Shown here one piece after another: positions 38,717 through 56,039 of a stretch of DNA of 64,000 nt; the first letter of the stretch is position 1; every line of letters starts with the position of its first letter. The position numbers and the translations under genes are program-made. Source of the stretch: Dolomedes plantarius (Eukaryota > Arthropoda > Arachnida > Araneae > Dolomedidae). The notes below the pieces were generated by a model. That model saw only the letters and a list, made by a program, of their open reading frames with translations, was not told where the DNA came from and did not search any database. The DNA lies in the NCBI GenBank assembly GCA_907164885.2, contig OU015497.1, forward strand, positions 68,779,480 to 68,843,479. Reading direction: 5' to 3'.

Positions 38717-39243
38717 CGAGCATGACTAATCGACCCCAAAATGTGTCGAGAGGGGACGGGGGGGTAGCTGATTCGCTTCTGTGTACATGCGGTATCAGAA
38801 AGAAGAATCTGGACATTACAGCCACAGTAAACGATACAACAATCGCGCAGCTTCCATGTCTCACTCGTTCACTTTAAGAGAGTAACTGGTAAAAAAAGCG
38901 AAAGTGAGGAAAGCGGAGCGAAAAGGTCAAAAATCAAGGAAGATTTACATTTTAAGTTCAGCCTTTCTCCTCCTCTTCCATCAGCATCTTCAAGTCTGAT
39001 CTCTAAGGTAAATATTGCACATTGCACTTAATAAAACAAACTTATTGCAGTACATTCTATTGTATTGCGTTTTTATTCTTATTAAAAAGCATGTTTTTTC
39101 TTATTTAAAAACATGGAACAAAAAATTTCGGTGCTTTGGGGGAGCCCGGGACGAATTAATGGCATTTCCATTCATTTCAATGGGGAAAATTGATTCGAGA
39201 TCCGTCATGGAACGAATTAAACTCGTAAGTCGAGTTACCAGTG

Positions 39244-41465
<2,222 letters not shown>

Positions 41466-41513
41466 ACAAACAAACACACACACACATGTATATATATATA
41501 TATATATATATAT
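41466..41513. repeat. (CA)n-(TA)n microsatellite
   Basis: CAAACAAACACACACACACA grades into about 13 TA units directly before the dispersed repeat. Confidence 0.9.
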
Positions 41514-42133
41514 ACGCACAGACCAAACTGCAGGACCTAAAGGGATGAAATTTTGCATGGTGATTCTTCTTATAGTGTAGGGGCGCACTAAGAAAGATTT
41601 TTGAAAAATTCTTCTTAGATTTTTTAAATTTAAATTTTTAAGCTGTTTTTGTAAATTTTTTTAAGTTTCATTTAAAATAATAATTTGAGGGTTATAAAAT
41701 TTATATCATGAGAAAGATCATAAAAATCCCTTCAAAATGATATCTTTTTTGAATCTTTACCTCCTTTTTCTGATTTTTGGTGAATTTTTAAAGATTAATT
41801 TTTTTAGAATTTAATTTATTAAATGCTGGTCACGTGATTTCTTTTTCTGGTACTTTAAATAAATTTATCGTCACGTGCATAAAAACTAAATAGACAAAAA
41901 ATATTTTTTTCTTGCTAATGCTGCAGACGATTTGACATTATTTTGTGTATAAAAATATCCCTTACGATTTTTTTATAAATATGTTTTTTTTACATTAATT
42001 GTATACATTGATCGTCGTATTTATTATAAATATATGTATATATATTTATATTTTTTGGCATTAATTGCATACATTGACCGTTGTATTTGATTTGAATGTA
42101 CTCCGTAGCGAAGTGCGGGTTTTCAGCTAGTTC
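41514..42133 (-). repeat. dispersed repeat with CTAGCTGA-type end, copy 1
   Basis: The stretch starting GCACAGACCAAACTGCAGGA matches 54527-55145 block for block ('GATTCTTCTTATAGTGTAGG', 'TCACGTGATTTCTTTTTCTG', 'AAATATCCCTTACGATTTTT'). The end at 42133, read on the minus strand, is CTAGCTGAAAACCCGCACTT, the same type of end as the repeat at 51785. No coding frame. Class unassigned. Confidence 0.8.
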
Positions 42134-44529
42134 AGACATAAAAAAGTAAAAATCTATAGATCAGTGATTGCCCTTCAATGTGCAGTGGCACTTTGGGGTG
42201 CGGCGAAATCAGTCAAGTGTGACGATAGATGAGAAAACATGAAACAGGAGTGTAATTAGCACAAAATGCCGTATCACTCAGCAAAACTTCGTACATTATA
42301 CTGAAAAAGGAAAAAAAAATTCAAATATTATCAGCATACTCTTATTAACATCTGATAATTTACTGTTTTTTTTTTTTAATATATATTTATCGCTTTGTTA
42401 TTAAGCAGATATAAGTCAAAACAAAACTCATGTATAGCACGCAAAAAGAGAAGAAAATGTTTATTCTTGTAATATTCTAGTTATACATCTTTAGTTAGTT
42501 ACTAATTCAATGAATTTTGTTGTTAAGTTTGCATCATTTGAAATCGGAACTGTCGATGAAACATTATATCTTTCTGAGAAAAATGTATTAGTAATTTATA
42601 ATATTTCCTGCAATGACGTTTATATCACAAATCAAAACAATTATTCCCATCTCATACATTTTAAATTAATTTAATAGTGAAATTTCATAGTTTAAATACA
42701 ATATTCGGAACCAGAACTTTTAAAAAATTCTCAACATTCTCTTTTAAATTCACATCAAATCAAAAAGTTAAAGTATTTTAAGGAAAATTCAACTCGATAC
42801 CTTTTCATGAAAAAAAATTGCAACATTTTACTTAAAATTAACTTACGGTATTTCTGAACAAGTTTTCTTTTTATTAAAATATTTTTCTACCATAAATAGA
42901 ATTAAGCTGTCAGTTTTTAAAAGCTACCGCGAAAATGAAGAGCAATTAACCGTTTTAACACAACACCTTTCACCCTTTCTTAACTTTTAGTAACTGGAAA
43001 ATCACATTATAATTCTTAATGAAGTATGTAATATAGTTACAACGTGAGGGATAATTTAATTTTTTATTTATAATAATACTGAGAGCTAAGAGAGGGACAT
43101 AGAAATGAGGTTATGCTATTAGGCAGAAAAAATGCATAATTTAAATATACGTAAAGGTTTCTAATTTTTCTTTTAAAATGTGAAATATGATTTTCAAAGA
43201 TTTAAAGAAAGCTGACACACACACGCATAGACACTTTACTTGACAGATTAACTGGAAAAATTGTTTTATAGCTTTCATTTTTGTATAAATAATTTAATTT
43301 TTCTTTGGTTTGAATTTAAATTTTCCCTTAATAAATTGTTTATATATTCAACAGCGAAAAGTGGGAAGTCTTTTTCTCGATAGTTTGCATTTCAAATGAA
43401 GCAAACATAATTATAAAATTTAGTTTATCAATAGCTAAACAAATATTATTTACAACTAGAATATTACTAGAACAAACATACACATATAAATAGTTTACTG
43501 ATAGAGCAATTAAAACAAAACAAACAATTTATAGCTCTCCTTTTCATGTAAAATACTTCAATTTTGTACAAAATAAATTTTAAGGGAAGAAAGAAATTAA
43601 TACTGAATATTTATTTTATAGCTCACATTTTTCTATATTATATATAATACCAAAATACACATTGAATAAAATGTTTTGTTTAAATATTCAACATAAATTA
43701 CTAATGAAAGTGTAATTATTTACAAAACCACATTATTTATATATAATAAATATTCATTTAAGCTTAATTCCATGAATTGAAATTGGAAAATTGAATATAC
43801 AAATAGCAGTTTTTACCAGAAATGATTAAATTTATTAAAATGTGTATACAGGTAGTAACTGCATAGTAAAGAATTAAAAACATAAAATATCAAGTTATGA
43901 CAATTCAAACTAATTGAAAAGATAAACTAACCTAGGAGGAAAGAGAATATATTTAAATAAATTTACGCAAATTCAGCATGAAATCATATTCTAGAAGATG
44001 AAAAAAAAAAGCGAATATCAAACTCCCGTAAAATCGATTACTTCATCTTAACATTTCATTTACTGGCGAAATTTTTCTTTGGTCAGTCAAATAAGAAATA
44101 ACTTGAGAAAATAATTTAATTTATTCATCTTCCTTGTGAAATCTAATAAGCTTAGTATATGCGCAGTACATATGAAGTGAAAGAAAGAGCAATTTCTAAA
44201 ATTTCTTGAATCAAGTATGTAAGTTTCTAATCAATTATCCCGTGTAAATAATGGATTATGTGTGAAATCGTAACACATGAACATTTTAAACAATAATTAC
44301 TTTCCATTTTGTCTTACATTTTTTTTGTTTGTTTACTTATCTTCGTTTTCTCAATGAGGCATCTAATCCTTGAGAAAAAATTTATTGAATAGTGATTCTA
44401 CTGTGTGAGCCATTTTAGTTATCTTGTATTATTTTTATGCTTTAAAATTTTTGAACTACAAAAATTTCTTATTTTTTATTATAAACTTGCATTTTCTATT
44501 TGCGTAGAAATCAAAGGATAGTTCCGAAC
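42134..44529 (+). other. intronic, AT-rich
   Basis: No gene, RNA or organised repeat recognised. Confidence 0.4.
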
Positions 44530-45590
44530 TTCTTGTATTGGAAAAGGAAGTTTTCTTGTGTGGGGCTGCATAATATGACTTGAACATACATTGCGAAGTT
44601 TGGAACACGTACTTACTACAAAGCACCTGGTTGAGTTGGAAATACAGAATGGAAACATATTCTTATTATTGTTTTTCGATACCCTATGGCTCGGATGGTC
44701 AACGCATGTTTTGTACCGAAATCAGGCTGACTCTGCACTAAGTCTTATCAAAATTTATCTTGAAAAATGGTCTAACTCTTCTCTGAATCTTCACAAATCT
44801 TCTGAAATCTTAAAACAAATGTTGTAGCTCTTGTTAACAAGCGAAATCTTCATCTTATTTATTCACTAGATGTTTGGTTACGACTCCAGATACATATGCC
44901 AATGGCTTTGTGTGGTAAGGAAATTGTGCTTGCTGGTGGTTGCATGTTAATTCTTTAGTTTTGGAAAGGGTTGTATTCTTCTTTCGGGCTGTAATAATAT
45001 CACTTGAACATATATTGCGAAGTTTCGTTTGTATACTTACAACAAATCACCTCGTTACGGTGGGAAGACAGAATGGAAACATATTCCTATTACTGTTTTC
45101 CCATATCCAATGCCTCAAACGCTCAATGCATGTTTTGTACTAAAAGCAGTCTGACTCCGTACTAGTTCTTATTAATACACGGAATCTAATCTTTAATTTC
45201 TTAACACTACAAGTTTGGTTACGACTCAAGATAAGTTATGACACTGGTCGTGTGTGGTATGGATGCATTCAAAGAAATGGTACCCATCATATATTACATG
45301 TTATGTCTTTAGTTTTGAAAATGTATTATTCTTGTTTAGGGCTGTATACTATAACTTGAACTTACATTGTGAAGTTTGGAACATATTCTTACTACAGTGC
45401 ATCAGGTAGCTGTGACGTTACTGACAGAACAGAAACATGCTACTTTTTTTTCCTCCAAAATCCTATGCATCGGATCCTCAGTGTATGTTTTACACCAAAG
45501 GCAGGTCGATACAGTGTTAGTTTTTATCAATAAATGCAATCTTTACTCATTTCTACACTACTTGCTTGGTTCTTTTTTTTAATATAGTGT
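44530..45590 (+). repeat. three diverged tandem units (about 350-420 bp)
   Basis: AACATACATTGCGAAGTTT recurs at about 44583, 45005 and 45359 with variation. In each unit it is preceded by a GGGCTGYA...TATNACTTGAAC block and followed by 'CAGAATGGAAACATATTC' or a variant and 'CATGTTTTGTACC'. One + strand frame stays partly open in all three units and gives related peptides (LEHVLTTKHLV, CILTTNHLVT, MEHILTTVHQV). None has a recognised domain; the units are treated as non-coding. Confidence 0.8.
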
Positions 45591-48497
45591 GCACAGGTGT
45601 GGTATACGAATTTACTAAGGTTATGTACATATTTTCCTTATTTCACGATCATGTCCTTACAAATATGTGGGTTGGCATGTTTGTGGGGGTTTCCTGACTC
45701 CGTGTGAATTTAGCTAATTGAAATAACTAATCAATACGGAGTTGCAGGTTTAAGAATACGGCGATAAAGAAACAGCCGAATGGAAGGGGTTTCTGGCAAA
45801 AACAACATTGCCATATCTTTCTACCACTAAAGAAGATGTTAAGGAATAATCGTAAGTGGTTTAGGAATATTCAAAGATCTTTTTGAAAACTGTTTTAAGT
45901 ATTTGATATTCACTATTTAGTTAGATTTAATGAAATTCACACGTATATGATTTTTTATATACTTTGCTAAATGAAAAATGTCTTAACTTGTTTAACATTT
46001 TTAAGGTATCTGTTGTTTTAAATTTCAAAATATAAATGATCATAAAGCAGTGAAAATAAATAACTACAGGAAACTGAACGTAAGCAATCAATCACTCTTG
46101 TTAAAATATATACCATATCTGCATTTGTATCAGTATTTATTATAGTTTTTTTTTACTAACGTGGGCAATTCTAAACTGATACAATGAATAAACGACAAAC
46201 TGTGGGCAGCACGTAATTTGGGAATAATTTATTACTGAACAAATATTATTCATAAGGTAAACGGTATTTTTTGACAGAAAAAATACTTTATGTACTCATA
46301 CACTAAGCCATCATAAAAAAAGAGATCTCTTTTTTTTCTATCAACCCATAATAATGTTAATATAGAAACATTTCATATCTTATTTCGTAATACTTAACGT
46401 TTTGTACACGAAAAGTTCTAGCCTGCTATAAGCCTCGCCATTATTAGTAGAATCGAGACGAATAAATATGGAGACATACACCAGAGATTTTGAGCCTATA
46501 TTGGTTTTCTAACACCCTTAATATGAACTTTGAGTAACAAGCGAAATCCCATTGGAAATCCTTAGTGGAATCAACTGGCTAGAAGACATCATTTCCCGGG
46601 ATTCTCTTATGTGTCATTAAGCTTAGGTCTCTAATCCTGGAACTCCTTATCTTTCTCTCCCCTGGAACAAGTTAGCTGGCGCGCTCCGAGGTGATAACAA
46701 AGAATAATACGGCATTTATAGCTATTGGGGCACTTGAGTTCAAAGTTCGAATGAAAAATTGTCTTGAATATTTCAGTTTTAATTGTTTTCACAGCACAAT
46801 ATTATTTATTCAGTTCTGCTAAATTTCGGGAGATTATTGAAGTGGGAAATATTTAATGGTTTATTTGCTTAAATTGTTTTAAAAAGTTTTAAAGAAACTT
46901 TCAACAAAGATTGTTTGTTATACGAATAGATTGCATCAATTTAATCTACCTTAACGATGATATGTAATCATCTCTTATATGAATGATATCATGCATTTTT
47001 TACTGATTTTCAATGTGAAACATTTAATAATTGCATTAATTTTACTGCATCAAAACTCAATTCGTTATTACTATTTACTTTACGTTTCACGTCAAAAGAA
47101 AAATATACAAAGGAAAATAAGTGTCAAACGATGATACGAAAAATGGAGAAGTTTGTAATGCAAAAGTGTTTGCATTTTTAGTACACATTTTCTTCATGCG
47201 ATTACTGTATTTTATTACTCAGATTTTTTAAACTTTTCAGTTTAAATTTATAAACAGGTTTATAAGGAACGTGACAGGTTTAATTTAATATGTGAATCGA
47301 TCATAAATGGAGTAAATAGTGATAGGCTATTATTTTTACCGTATATTAAGGTTACGTACGTTCTTGAAATATATGAAACGTACTTGCATTTTTCTCTACG
47401 GAAAGGTTTCATTTATCATAGTATTTCTGCAAGGTATTATTTGACTCTGATGCGTAGAAATACAATTGATTTGTAATTGTAACTTGCAGGATACTTGCGA
47501 ATAATAAATGCTTTTTGAACACTTCTTAAGTGGCACAATAAGTTCAAAAGGGTAATATAAGGGTATAATTCAGGCAGAGGAGCACGTGTGTGACTGTCAC
47601 AAAGGACAATTCGCAAATGCTATAAATAATTGTAAACTAGTTCGAAATAGGTGGCCGGTCTACTAGTTCGAAACAGGTGGCGGCTCTTTTTACTTTATTG
47701 TGCAACTGAAGAAATGTTCATTTCGTGATTTTTAATTGGTTCGAAAAAAATGTTTCACAAAATCTGATATTTAAAGTGTTAGTCCATTTTTTTAAAGTTA
47801 ATTGGCATAACTTATAATACTCCTGTTTTGACATTTTTACTGGTAAGGAAAAAGTAAACTTATCTGAATTTTTTCGCATAACTATATACAAATATTGATT
47901 CTGTGATCACCAATTTTAATCCTAAGTTTCATAAACAGTATGTGTAAACACATTAGATAACGGATATAACATTATGAAATATTCCATAACCATTTATCAC
48001 GACATTCATTTCTTACGATTCAAATTTAAGACTTATTTTTTTTCGTAGTGTAATTTTTCCATTATATTTTTTCATTTTGTATTATTGTTCAAACTAATAT
48101 GTAAGTAATGGTAGTACATAAGCATAAAAATATATTTCTGAGAGAGGCATAAAGGGGATTTTAAGATATCACATCCGTAAAATCGACAACTGAAAAAGAT
48201 GAAACCTTAAACACTGAAAATAAAATTAGACCAGTTTATAAATTTGTAAGAGAGGCAATATTGCAAATAATTTAATACTTTTAGATCTTTTCAATACCCC
48301 CCCTAATCCATATATATGTACAGAGGACCCTTTTCAATTACGGTCAGAAAGCATGATTTCATTTATAATAATCACATACAATTTTTTTTCCATATGAGCA
48401 TGATATTTTTTAACATTAAAAAGTCATATCCCTAATATAATAAATTTGTTTGATGTGGGAAATAAGCGTTTAAAAAGTCATCAAATTGATTCATCAG
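45591..48497 (+). other. intronic, AT-rich
   Basis: No gene recognised. A 19-bp phrase CTAGTTCGAAATAGGTGGC at 47637 recurs with one change at 47663. A less AT-rich patch lies at about 46540-46700. Confidence 0.4.
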
Positions 48498-48782
48498 TTA
48501 CAGCGTACAGTTTATTGGTCTCGGGCTATTTAATCTGCATGTCATAGACTCATGACCCAATAACTTCCGAATAATATAAGCATTTTGGGGATAATGGGGG
48601 GATATATTATTTGGAGTTATGTGGATGCATTCACGGGCATTATATTCGGGCAAAATGTGATGTTCTACGTCATAAGTAGTGAACTTATGCAGAGCACGAA
48701 AAAAGTCAAAGGCGGAAAGATCGTATTGACGTTCAGTCGAACTGTCTGTAAAACAGCATCTTTCTTTAACGTTTGATTTCAA
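48498..48782 (-). pseudogene. possible DDE transposase relic, C-terminal
   Basis: The minus-strand frame contains RQYDLSAFDFFRALHKFTTY, reminiscent of the S-P-D-L-S-x-x-D-F-F-L-W-G block of DDE-superfamily endonucleases, followed by a region ending in CIHITPNNIS. No terminal repeats were found. The match is weak and could be chance. Confidence 0.35.
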
Positions 48783-51410
48783 ACATTTTTAGACGCGCAT
48801 AAACTTGATTCAAAATTAACTTACCGACAAACGATTATCCCCGATATAGAAAAGGTTTTTAGAAGATTTCTGCTTGCTTTTACAAAAATTAAATGTTAAA
48901 CTGTATGTTGTTCTTCACACTTAATGTCATATGTGAATTTTTCTTTCCAGTTTTTGAATGGAAATAAAAAAAAAACATTTCATCGCAATTTCTTTTGAAG
49001 AAACTTTCGTTATTTCTAAGCAGTGAAAAATTGTTTGAGATTTGGAATCTAATTATAAACGCGACCAAGTTCAAGTGCCTAGAGAGTTATCAAGAGATTT
49101 TAATTGAAAAATCTGTGACCTTTCGCAACATTAACTGAGTTCTGACCCAATTTCCTAATGTTATCCAATGACAGCGATACATAAGATCAATCCATCGGTT
49201 TTCTAATCACTTTTCCTGTGGCATAAGATTATTATCTATCTGAGAAATAATCACTAAACATTTATCGACAGAGGTTACCGTACATTACAAATGAATTTTG
49301 CAAGGGAATACAGTAAAGAATTGCGCATCATCCGTCAAGCCGAATAAATTTGGTCTTTCCAAAAAATTCTATCCACATCTGCTTTTGAATCTTGATTTTT
49401 AGAAATAAACTTTAAAAAAACATATTAAGAGTAGTTTTCAGTTATAACTTTACTCAGATAAAACCAATATTCAGATAAATTTTTTTTCATTTCACTAAAA
49501 TTGATTAATTATGATGCGAATATAAATTACTTGTCAACCAACATTAAAAAAATGAGAAGCCAATAGTTTAAATTTTTTTTACCATAAATATATTATATCA
49601 GTATAATGGGAATAAAATCAGTTATAATTAACTCTCAAGCCTTTAAAATATTTCTTTTTCCATTACAAACTAGTCGGTGTGTGAAAACCTCAAGGGACGA
49701 TAAAATTTGCAGTTTTGGAATGTACAGAAAGATAAAATTTTGTCACAGTGGCTCTGGGAAATTACATTAAATTAATCAGACATTTATGATATTAAAAATG
49801 ATTTAATTTATAAAGAATTAATTATTCAATTCAGTCTAAATTTTATTTTTAATGAAAATCGTATTTTCTTCTTGAACTAATTGAAATAATATTGATATTA
49901 ACTGGCATCACAATAAAAGGAAAATCACAATAAAAGTATTATAATCACAATAAAAGTAATAAATACAGAATAATATTTTAATGATTTAATTTATTTAAAA
50001 TCATTGTAAATCCAAAATAAGAAAATAAATAGATGAATTTGTGACACAATTATCTGAAAGTTATCAAACAAATGAGATTCAACATCGATTAATTAGAGCA
50101 ACATTAAAACCGATTTTTGCTTATCTACATTGGTAATCAATCGCAATAATCGAAATAAAATCTAGTATGAAAGTGTAAAAATTAAATTGACTTAAACTTA
50201 TTTTAAACCCAAAACAAGAAAAACGAAATTAGGAAAATTTTGTCGACAGTTATCAGAAAGATATCGAGCATAACAGTTTTAATATCGATCAATAAAATGA
50301 AACATAAAAATTATTCTGGCTTGCACACTGATAATAAATTATGAAAATATTAAAATTATCAAAATAATTATTACTTTGTCTTTTTAATTACACCTTGCAT
50401 CTTGCTTTTCAGTAAACATAACTTGTTCGTTTTAAAACCAAATTTATTATTAAAAATATGTTTAATTTTGAAAAAAATTTAAATATTTGAAGTGTTTTTA
50501 CATTTAAAAACTGATTAAAAATTAAAATAAAATAAACACATTTTTTCTCAAAAGTATCTCGATTTTGAAAATATAATTTTTAAGTATTGACATACACAGC
50601 AAATCTACAAAAATATATGAAGAAAATCCGTATGCTTAGAGCAAACGGCATCTTCAATACATGAAAAGTATTAAATTCAAAATAACTTAGGAGCATATGT
50701 CGTTGCAAGCTGGAATACAAATGGAAATGAGAAAAATGCATGTATACTTATAAAATTCTCATGCATGCAGAAACTTTATATATATAGATCTGACGGCAAT
50801 TTTATAGTGCAGCTCTTAGAGAAAAGGGAAATGTTGCGTAATACATCAGAGAAACACTACACAGTCCACTGGATCCTGAAGAGAAATTGCGTTGTTACTC
50901 GCTGAATTCCGAAAACTTATTGCATGAAAGAGCTGTAAATAAAATGCAGGATCTTGCTTTGAATGAATGTGGCATTTCTGAAGCATGTCGTATGTCTACT
51001 AATGTACAAAATGTATGTTAACATGGCATGCAATTGCGTGAAAAATGTTATGTCTTTTTGAACAAGCCATGTGATGAGTTCGAAATATGTGAAATAAGAA
51101 ATTAAATGATTTATAATAATAAAAATGATAAACTTTTTTAAAATGCATTTTTTTAGTAAAAATGTAATTTTCATTTGATAGCCAAAATTTCAACAATTTA
51201 ATTTCGTTTAATTAGAGAATATATATGTTCGTATACATATGCTGGTGGGTAGAAATGCTAGTTTTTTTCGTATATTATATGTTATCTCATATGCCTGAGC
51301 ATAAATATGCCCATATGCATTTACAAAATGTGTACATATATACATGTATATGGACATTATCTCTCCCTCTCTCTCTTCTCTCTATCTCTCGCAATATATC
51401 TGTCTATGGG
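48783..51410 (+). other. intronic, AT-rich
   Basis: No gene recognised. ATCACAATAAAAG recurs three times at about 49905-49955. Confidence 0.4.
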
Positions 51411-51535
51411 CCTGTTCACATAGAATCCATCAGCGATAGCGCAAAAAATTGTTAACCAATCATGTGCCAGTCATTGACCCATTTTTCCAATCAGCGTCAA
51501 CAGACCCTTTAACTGTAATGCTGCCGGATTCTATA
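51411..51535. mobile_element. Harbinger/Tourist-like MITE relative, right end lost
   Basis: GGGCCTGTTCACATAGAATC has the same terminus as the foldback MITE at 21150. An inverted partner, GGATTCTAT, is present near 51527, where it breaks into TA-rich sequence, so the outer right terminus has been replaced. Confidence 0.7.
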
Positions 51536-51565
51536 TATATCTTCATATATCTATATCTATCTATC

Positions 51566-53100
<1,535 letters not shown>

Positions 53101-53200
53101 ATTTATAGCAACACCTTCTAAAGGTACTGGCTTTTGAGGTTATTGAATATTAGAAGAAGTTCATTAGTATTGTTATATACAATACAAATGATAAATGCAA

Positions 53201-53215
53201 TCTTTTCAGGTAAGT
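53201..53215 (+). promoter_or_regulatory. candidate recursive-splicing (ratchet) site
   Basis: TCTTTTCAG|GTAAGT joins a pyrimidine-rich acceptor directly to a consensus donor, the zero-length-exon form known for ratchet points in long fly introns. It is on the gene's coding strand, 25.6 kb into the 35.8-kb dpr intron. By eye it was the only AG|GTAAGT noticed in the intron. Chance occurrence is possible. Confidence 0.4.
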
Positions 53216-53544
53216 AATTTTTTTAGTAATTTTTATAAAATAAAATTCCTAAATAAATAAAAAAAGCAATGTGCAGTAGTATCACATAAATTATGCCTAA
53301 AGACTTGTATGATCATAACACAAGAAATAAAAATGTTGAATACAGAACTTTAACATTATGTTTCAAAATGCTCTAAATCTTTAAACAACAAAATAAAAAC
53401 CCAATATATTAATTTCTACACTTAATGAGCAGTATAATAAATAAAAAAACGTTCAAACAATAATAACTGCAACAGCATACCTATTTAAAAAATATAAATA
53501 GATAAATAAAAAAAAATTAGTAATTCAAGGTGTCGGTAGATGGC

Positions 53545-54425
53545 GCCATCCTTCAACCTAATCTATCCCACCTCTAAATTCAAATGGACTGTTCCACGCA
53601 AAGGGTGCCTCGTTGGGAAAGAAGGGCTAGTGTGCTGTACAGTATCTACGTTAATGACTTTCCCACACACTTCAGAACTAACATTGTAGTCTACGCTGAT
53701 GACACAGCCATATACACATCACATTACAAAATTAACTTTGCTGTGAATCAATTAAACATACACCTTCAACTCATCATCTCTTGGATACTTAAATAGAAAA
53801 TCAAGCAAAATATTGACAAATGTGTTGCTGTCATGTTTTCCAGAAAAAGACTTGACTCGTACAATGATCACAAAATCATTATTGACAACACTGCTCTGCC
53901 CTGGTCCATCTCTTGTAAATACTTAGGTATTATTCTTGATAAAAACCTCACTTGGCACCCCCACATAAAATATATAACTGATAAATTTCGAGCTGCTAAA
54001 AGAAAACTCTTCCCCCTAATTGCTCGGAATAGCTATTTGAATCTCAATATGAAGTTGCTCATCTATAGTGCATTCCTAAGACCTATTTTAACTTATGCTT
54101 GCCAGTCCTGGTCCTACTGTGCCAACTATCATTTTACAAAAATCTGTGCTGCTCAGAATAAAATTATCAGAGATATTGTTGAAGACCCCTATTACTTTAG
54201 AAATTATAAAATCCATGAAGAACTTAATTTTCCCACCCTAACTAACTTTTATTAACTCCATAAATATTAACTTTCACAATAGCATTGAATCTAACAACAT
54301 CACTTTATTAACTGAACTTTCTAACTATGTCTATAATAAACCTTTCAATAGGAAGAGACCAAGAGCGTCTCTTACTCTTGACTGGCAATTTTCCACTTAT
54401 TTTTGTGTTATCTGTTGCACTGAAT
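53545..54425 (+). pseudogene. jockey-clade non-LTR retrotransposon, reverse-transcriptase fragment
   Basis: Starting near MDCSTQRVPRWERRAS (a corrupted Q-G-S-V-L-G-P), the frame gives LYSIYVNDFPTHFRTNIVV and the catalytic Y-A-D-D box in VVYADDTAIYTSHYKI. After a stop near 53795 it continues FSRKRLDSYNDHKIIIDN, KYLGIILDKNLTWHPHIKYI and RPILTYACQSWSYCA. It then reads QNKIIRDIVEDPYYFRN and IHEELNFPTL, the thumb and C-terminal region typical of jockey. A frameshift near 54250 leads to SININ...RKRPRASLTLDW. The 5' half (ORF1, endonuclease, RT fingers) is missing, as in a 5'-truncated insertion. The 3' UTR ends in GCTGTTGCTGTTGACTGACT at about 54490-54512. Confidence 0.92.
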
Positions 54426-54526
54426 TAGATCGCGGTCCTCCCGTCCTGTTGGTTGCGGGATAGAATCCTCAACCTGACTGACTTTTGCTGTTGCTGTTGA
54501 CTGACTGACTGACATACAACGTACAG

Positions 54527-55400
54527 ACCAAACCGCCGAGACCTAAAGGGCAGAAATTTTGCATGGCGATTCTTCTTATAGTGTAGGGGAGCACTAAGAA
54601 AGAATTTAAAAAAAATTCTTCTTAGATTTTTTTAAATAAAATTTTTAAGCTGTTTTAGTAACTTTTTTAAGTTTGCATCTAAAAGAATAATTTGATGGTT
54701 ATAAAATTTATATCAGGAAAAAGACCATAAAAATTCCTTTAAAATGAAATCTTTTTCGAATCTTTACCTCCATTTTCTAATTTTTTGGTGTGAATTTTTA
54801 AAGATTAATTTTTAGAATTTAATTTATTAAACGCTGATCACGTGATTTCTTTTTCTGGTACTTTAAATATATTTATTGTCACATAACAACAAAGTAGACT
54901 AAACAAAAAATATTTTTTCTCTTGCTAATGCGGCAGACGATTGGACTTTAGAAAAATAAAATAAAATACAGTAAAAGATATGTTCCTCAAACTGTAATAT
55001 GTTAACTGTACTATATTCTTTAGTATGTCCTATTAGATTTAATTCGAATATTTTCTTCTACATTATTTTGTCTATAAAAATATCCCTTACGATTTTTTTA
55101 AAAATATATAATTTTCTTTTTTTTTATATCACTTGTATACATTGATCGTCTTATAATACTAAAAGTTTAAAATAGTGGTGCCATCTACTGCACGTCTAGT
55201 ATAACAGCTTACATTTAGTTTAAAAAATTGTTGGTTTTTTATTAATGGAAAATTAACGGTATTTAATTTCGATTTTGGAAGTTCTTAAGTCCTTCGGCTG
55301 TTTTTAAAGACGCCTGTATTTAAAATTTCACGATCGCTACTCCTAAATTGTGGATTTCTATATAATTATAGACATTCAGACATACAGACAGACAGACAAA
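54527..55400 (-). repeat. dispersed repeat, copy 2, joined to the jockey tail
   Basis: It starts GTACAGACCAAACCGCCGAG immediately after the jockey tail and matches 41514-42133. Compared with copy 1 it contains an extra block at about 54950-55065. It ends near CATACAGACAGACAGACA. No coding frame. Confidence 0.75.
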
Positions 55401-55404
55401 TTTT

Positions 55405-55694
<290 letters not shown>

Positions 55695-56039
55695 TCGAAT
55701 CGAGAATATCGGTTAAAAGAATATCCCGTTTAATGTAATAAATTTTCAATGTACCAAACCGTAGTAATTTGTTTCTGTGTTAAATTTCCCGGTTAATGGA
55801 ATATATTGTTTTGCAGTTACCCCGCTTAAAGAAATAATTTTTAGCCATGACGATATCGATCTTTTTCTATTTCGCACACTTCTTTTCAGAATTCTTTTCT
55901 GTAAAGTGCAATAATGAATGTGCAGTAACTGAATGTCTTTCAAAGCAATTTTGTCGCTTCGCAGAAAGTGTGCAATCGCAGGAAATGGGGATTTCTTCAA
56001 TTTTGAAGGGCAATTCATTGTTGTTGCTGTTTTTGCTAG

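Larger units (their letters stand above)
37407..39243. mobile_element. Tigger/pogo-like non-autonomous element
   Basis: The left terminus GTGGTACTTCGAGTTACGAG and the complement of the right terminus CACTGGTAACTCGACTTACG have the form of Tigger terminal repeats (CAGTGGTACCTCG type). TA repeats flank both sides. No transposase frame survives. A TTAA MITE (37601-38339) is nested inside and a strong hairpin lies at 38652-38716. The stretch 38380-38900 is less AT-rich and belongs to this element or to captured sequence. Confidence 0.7.
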
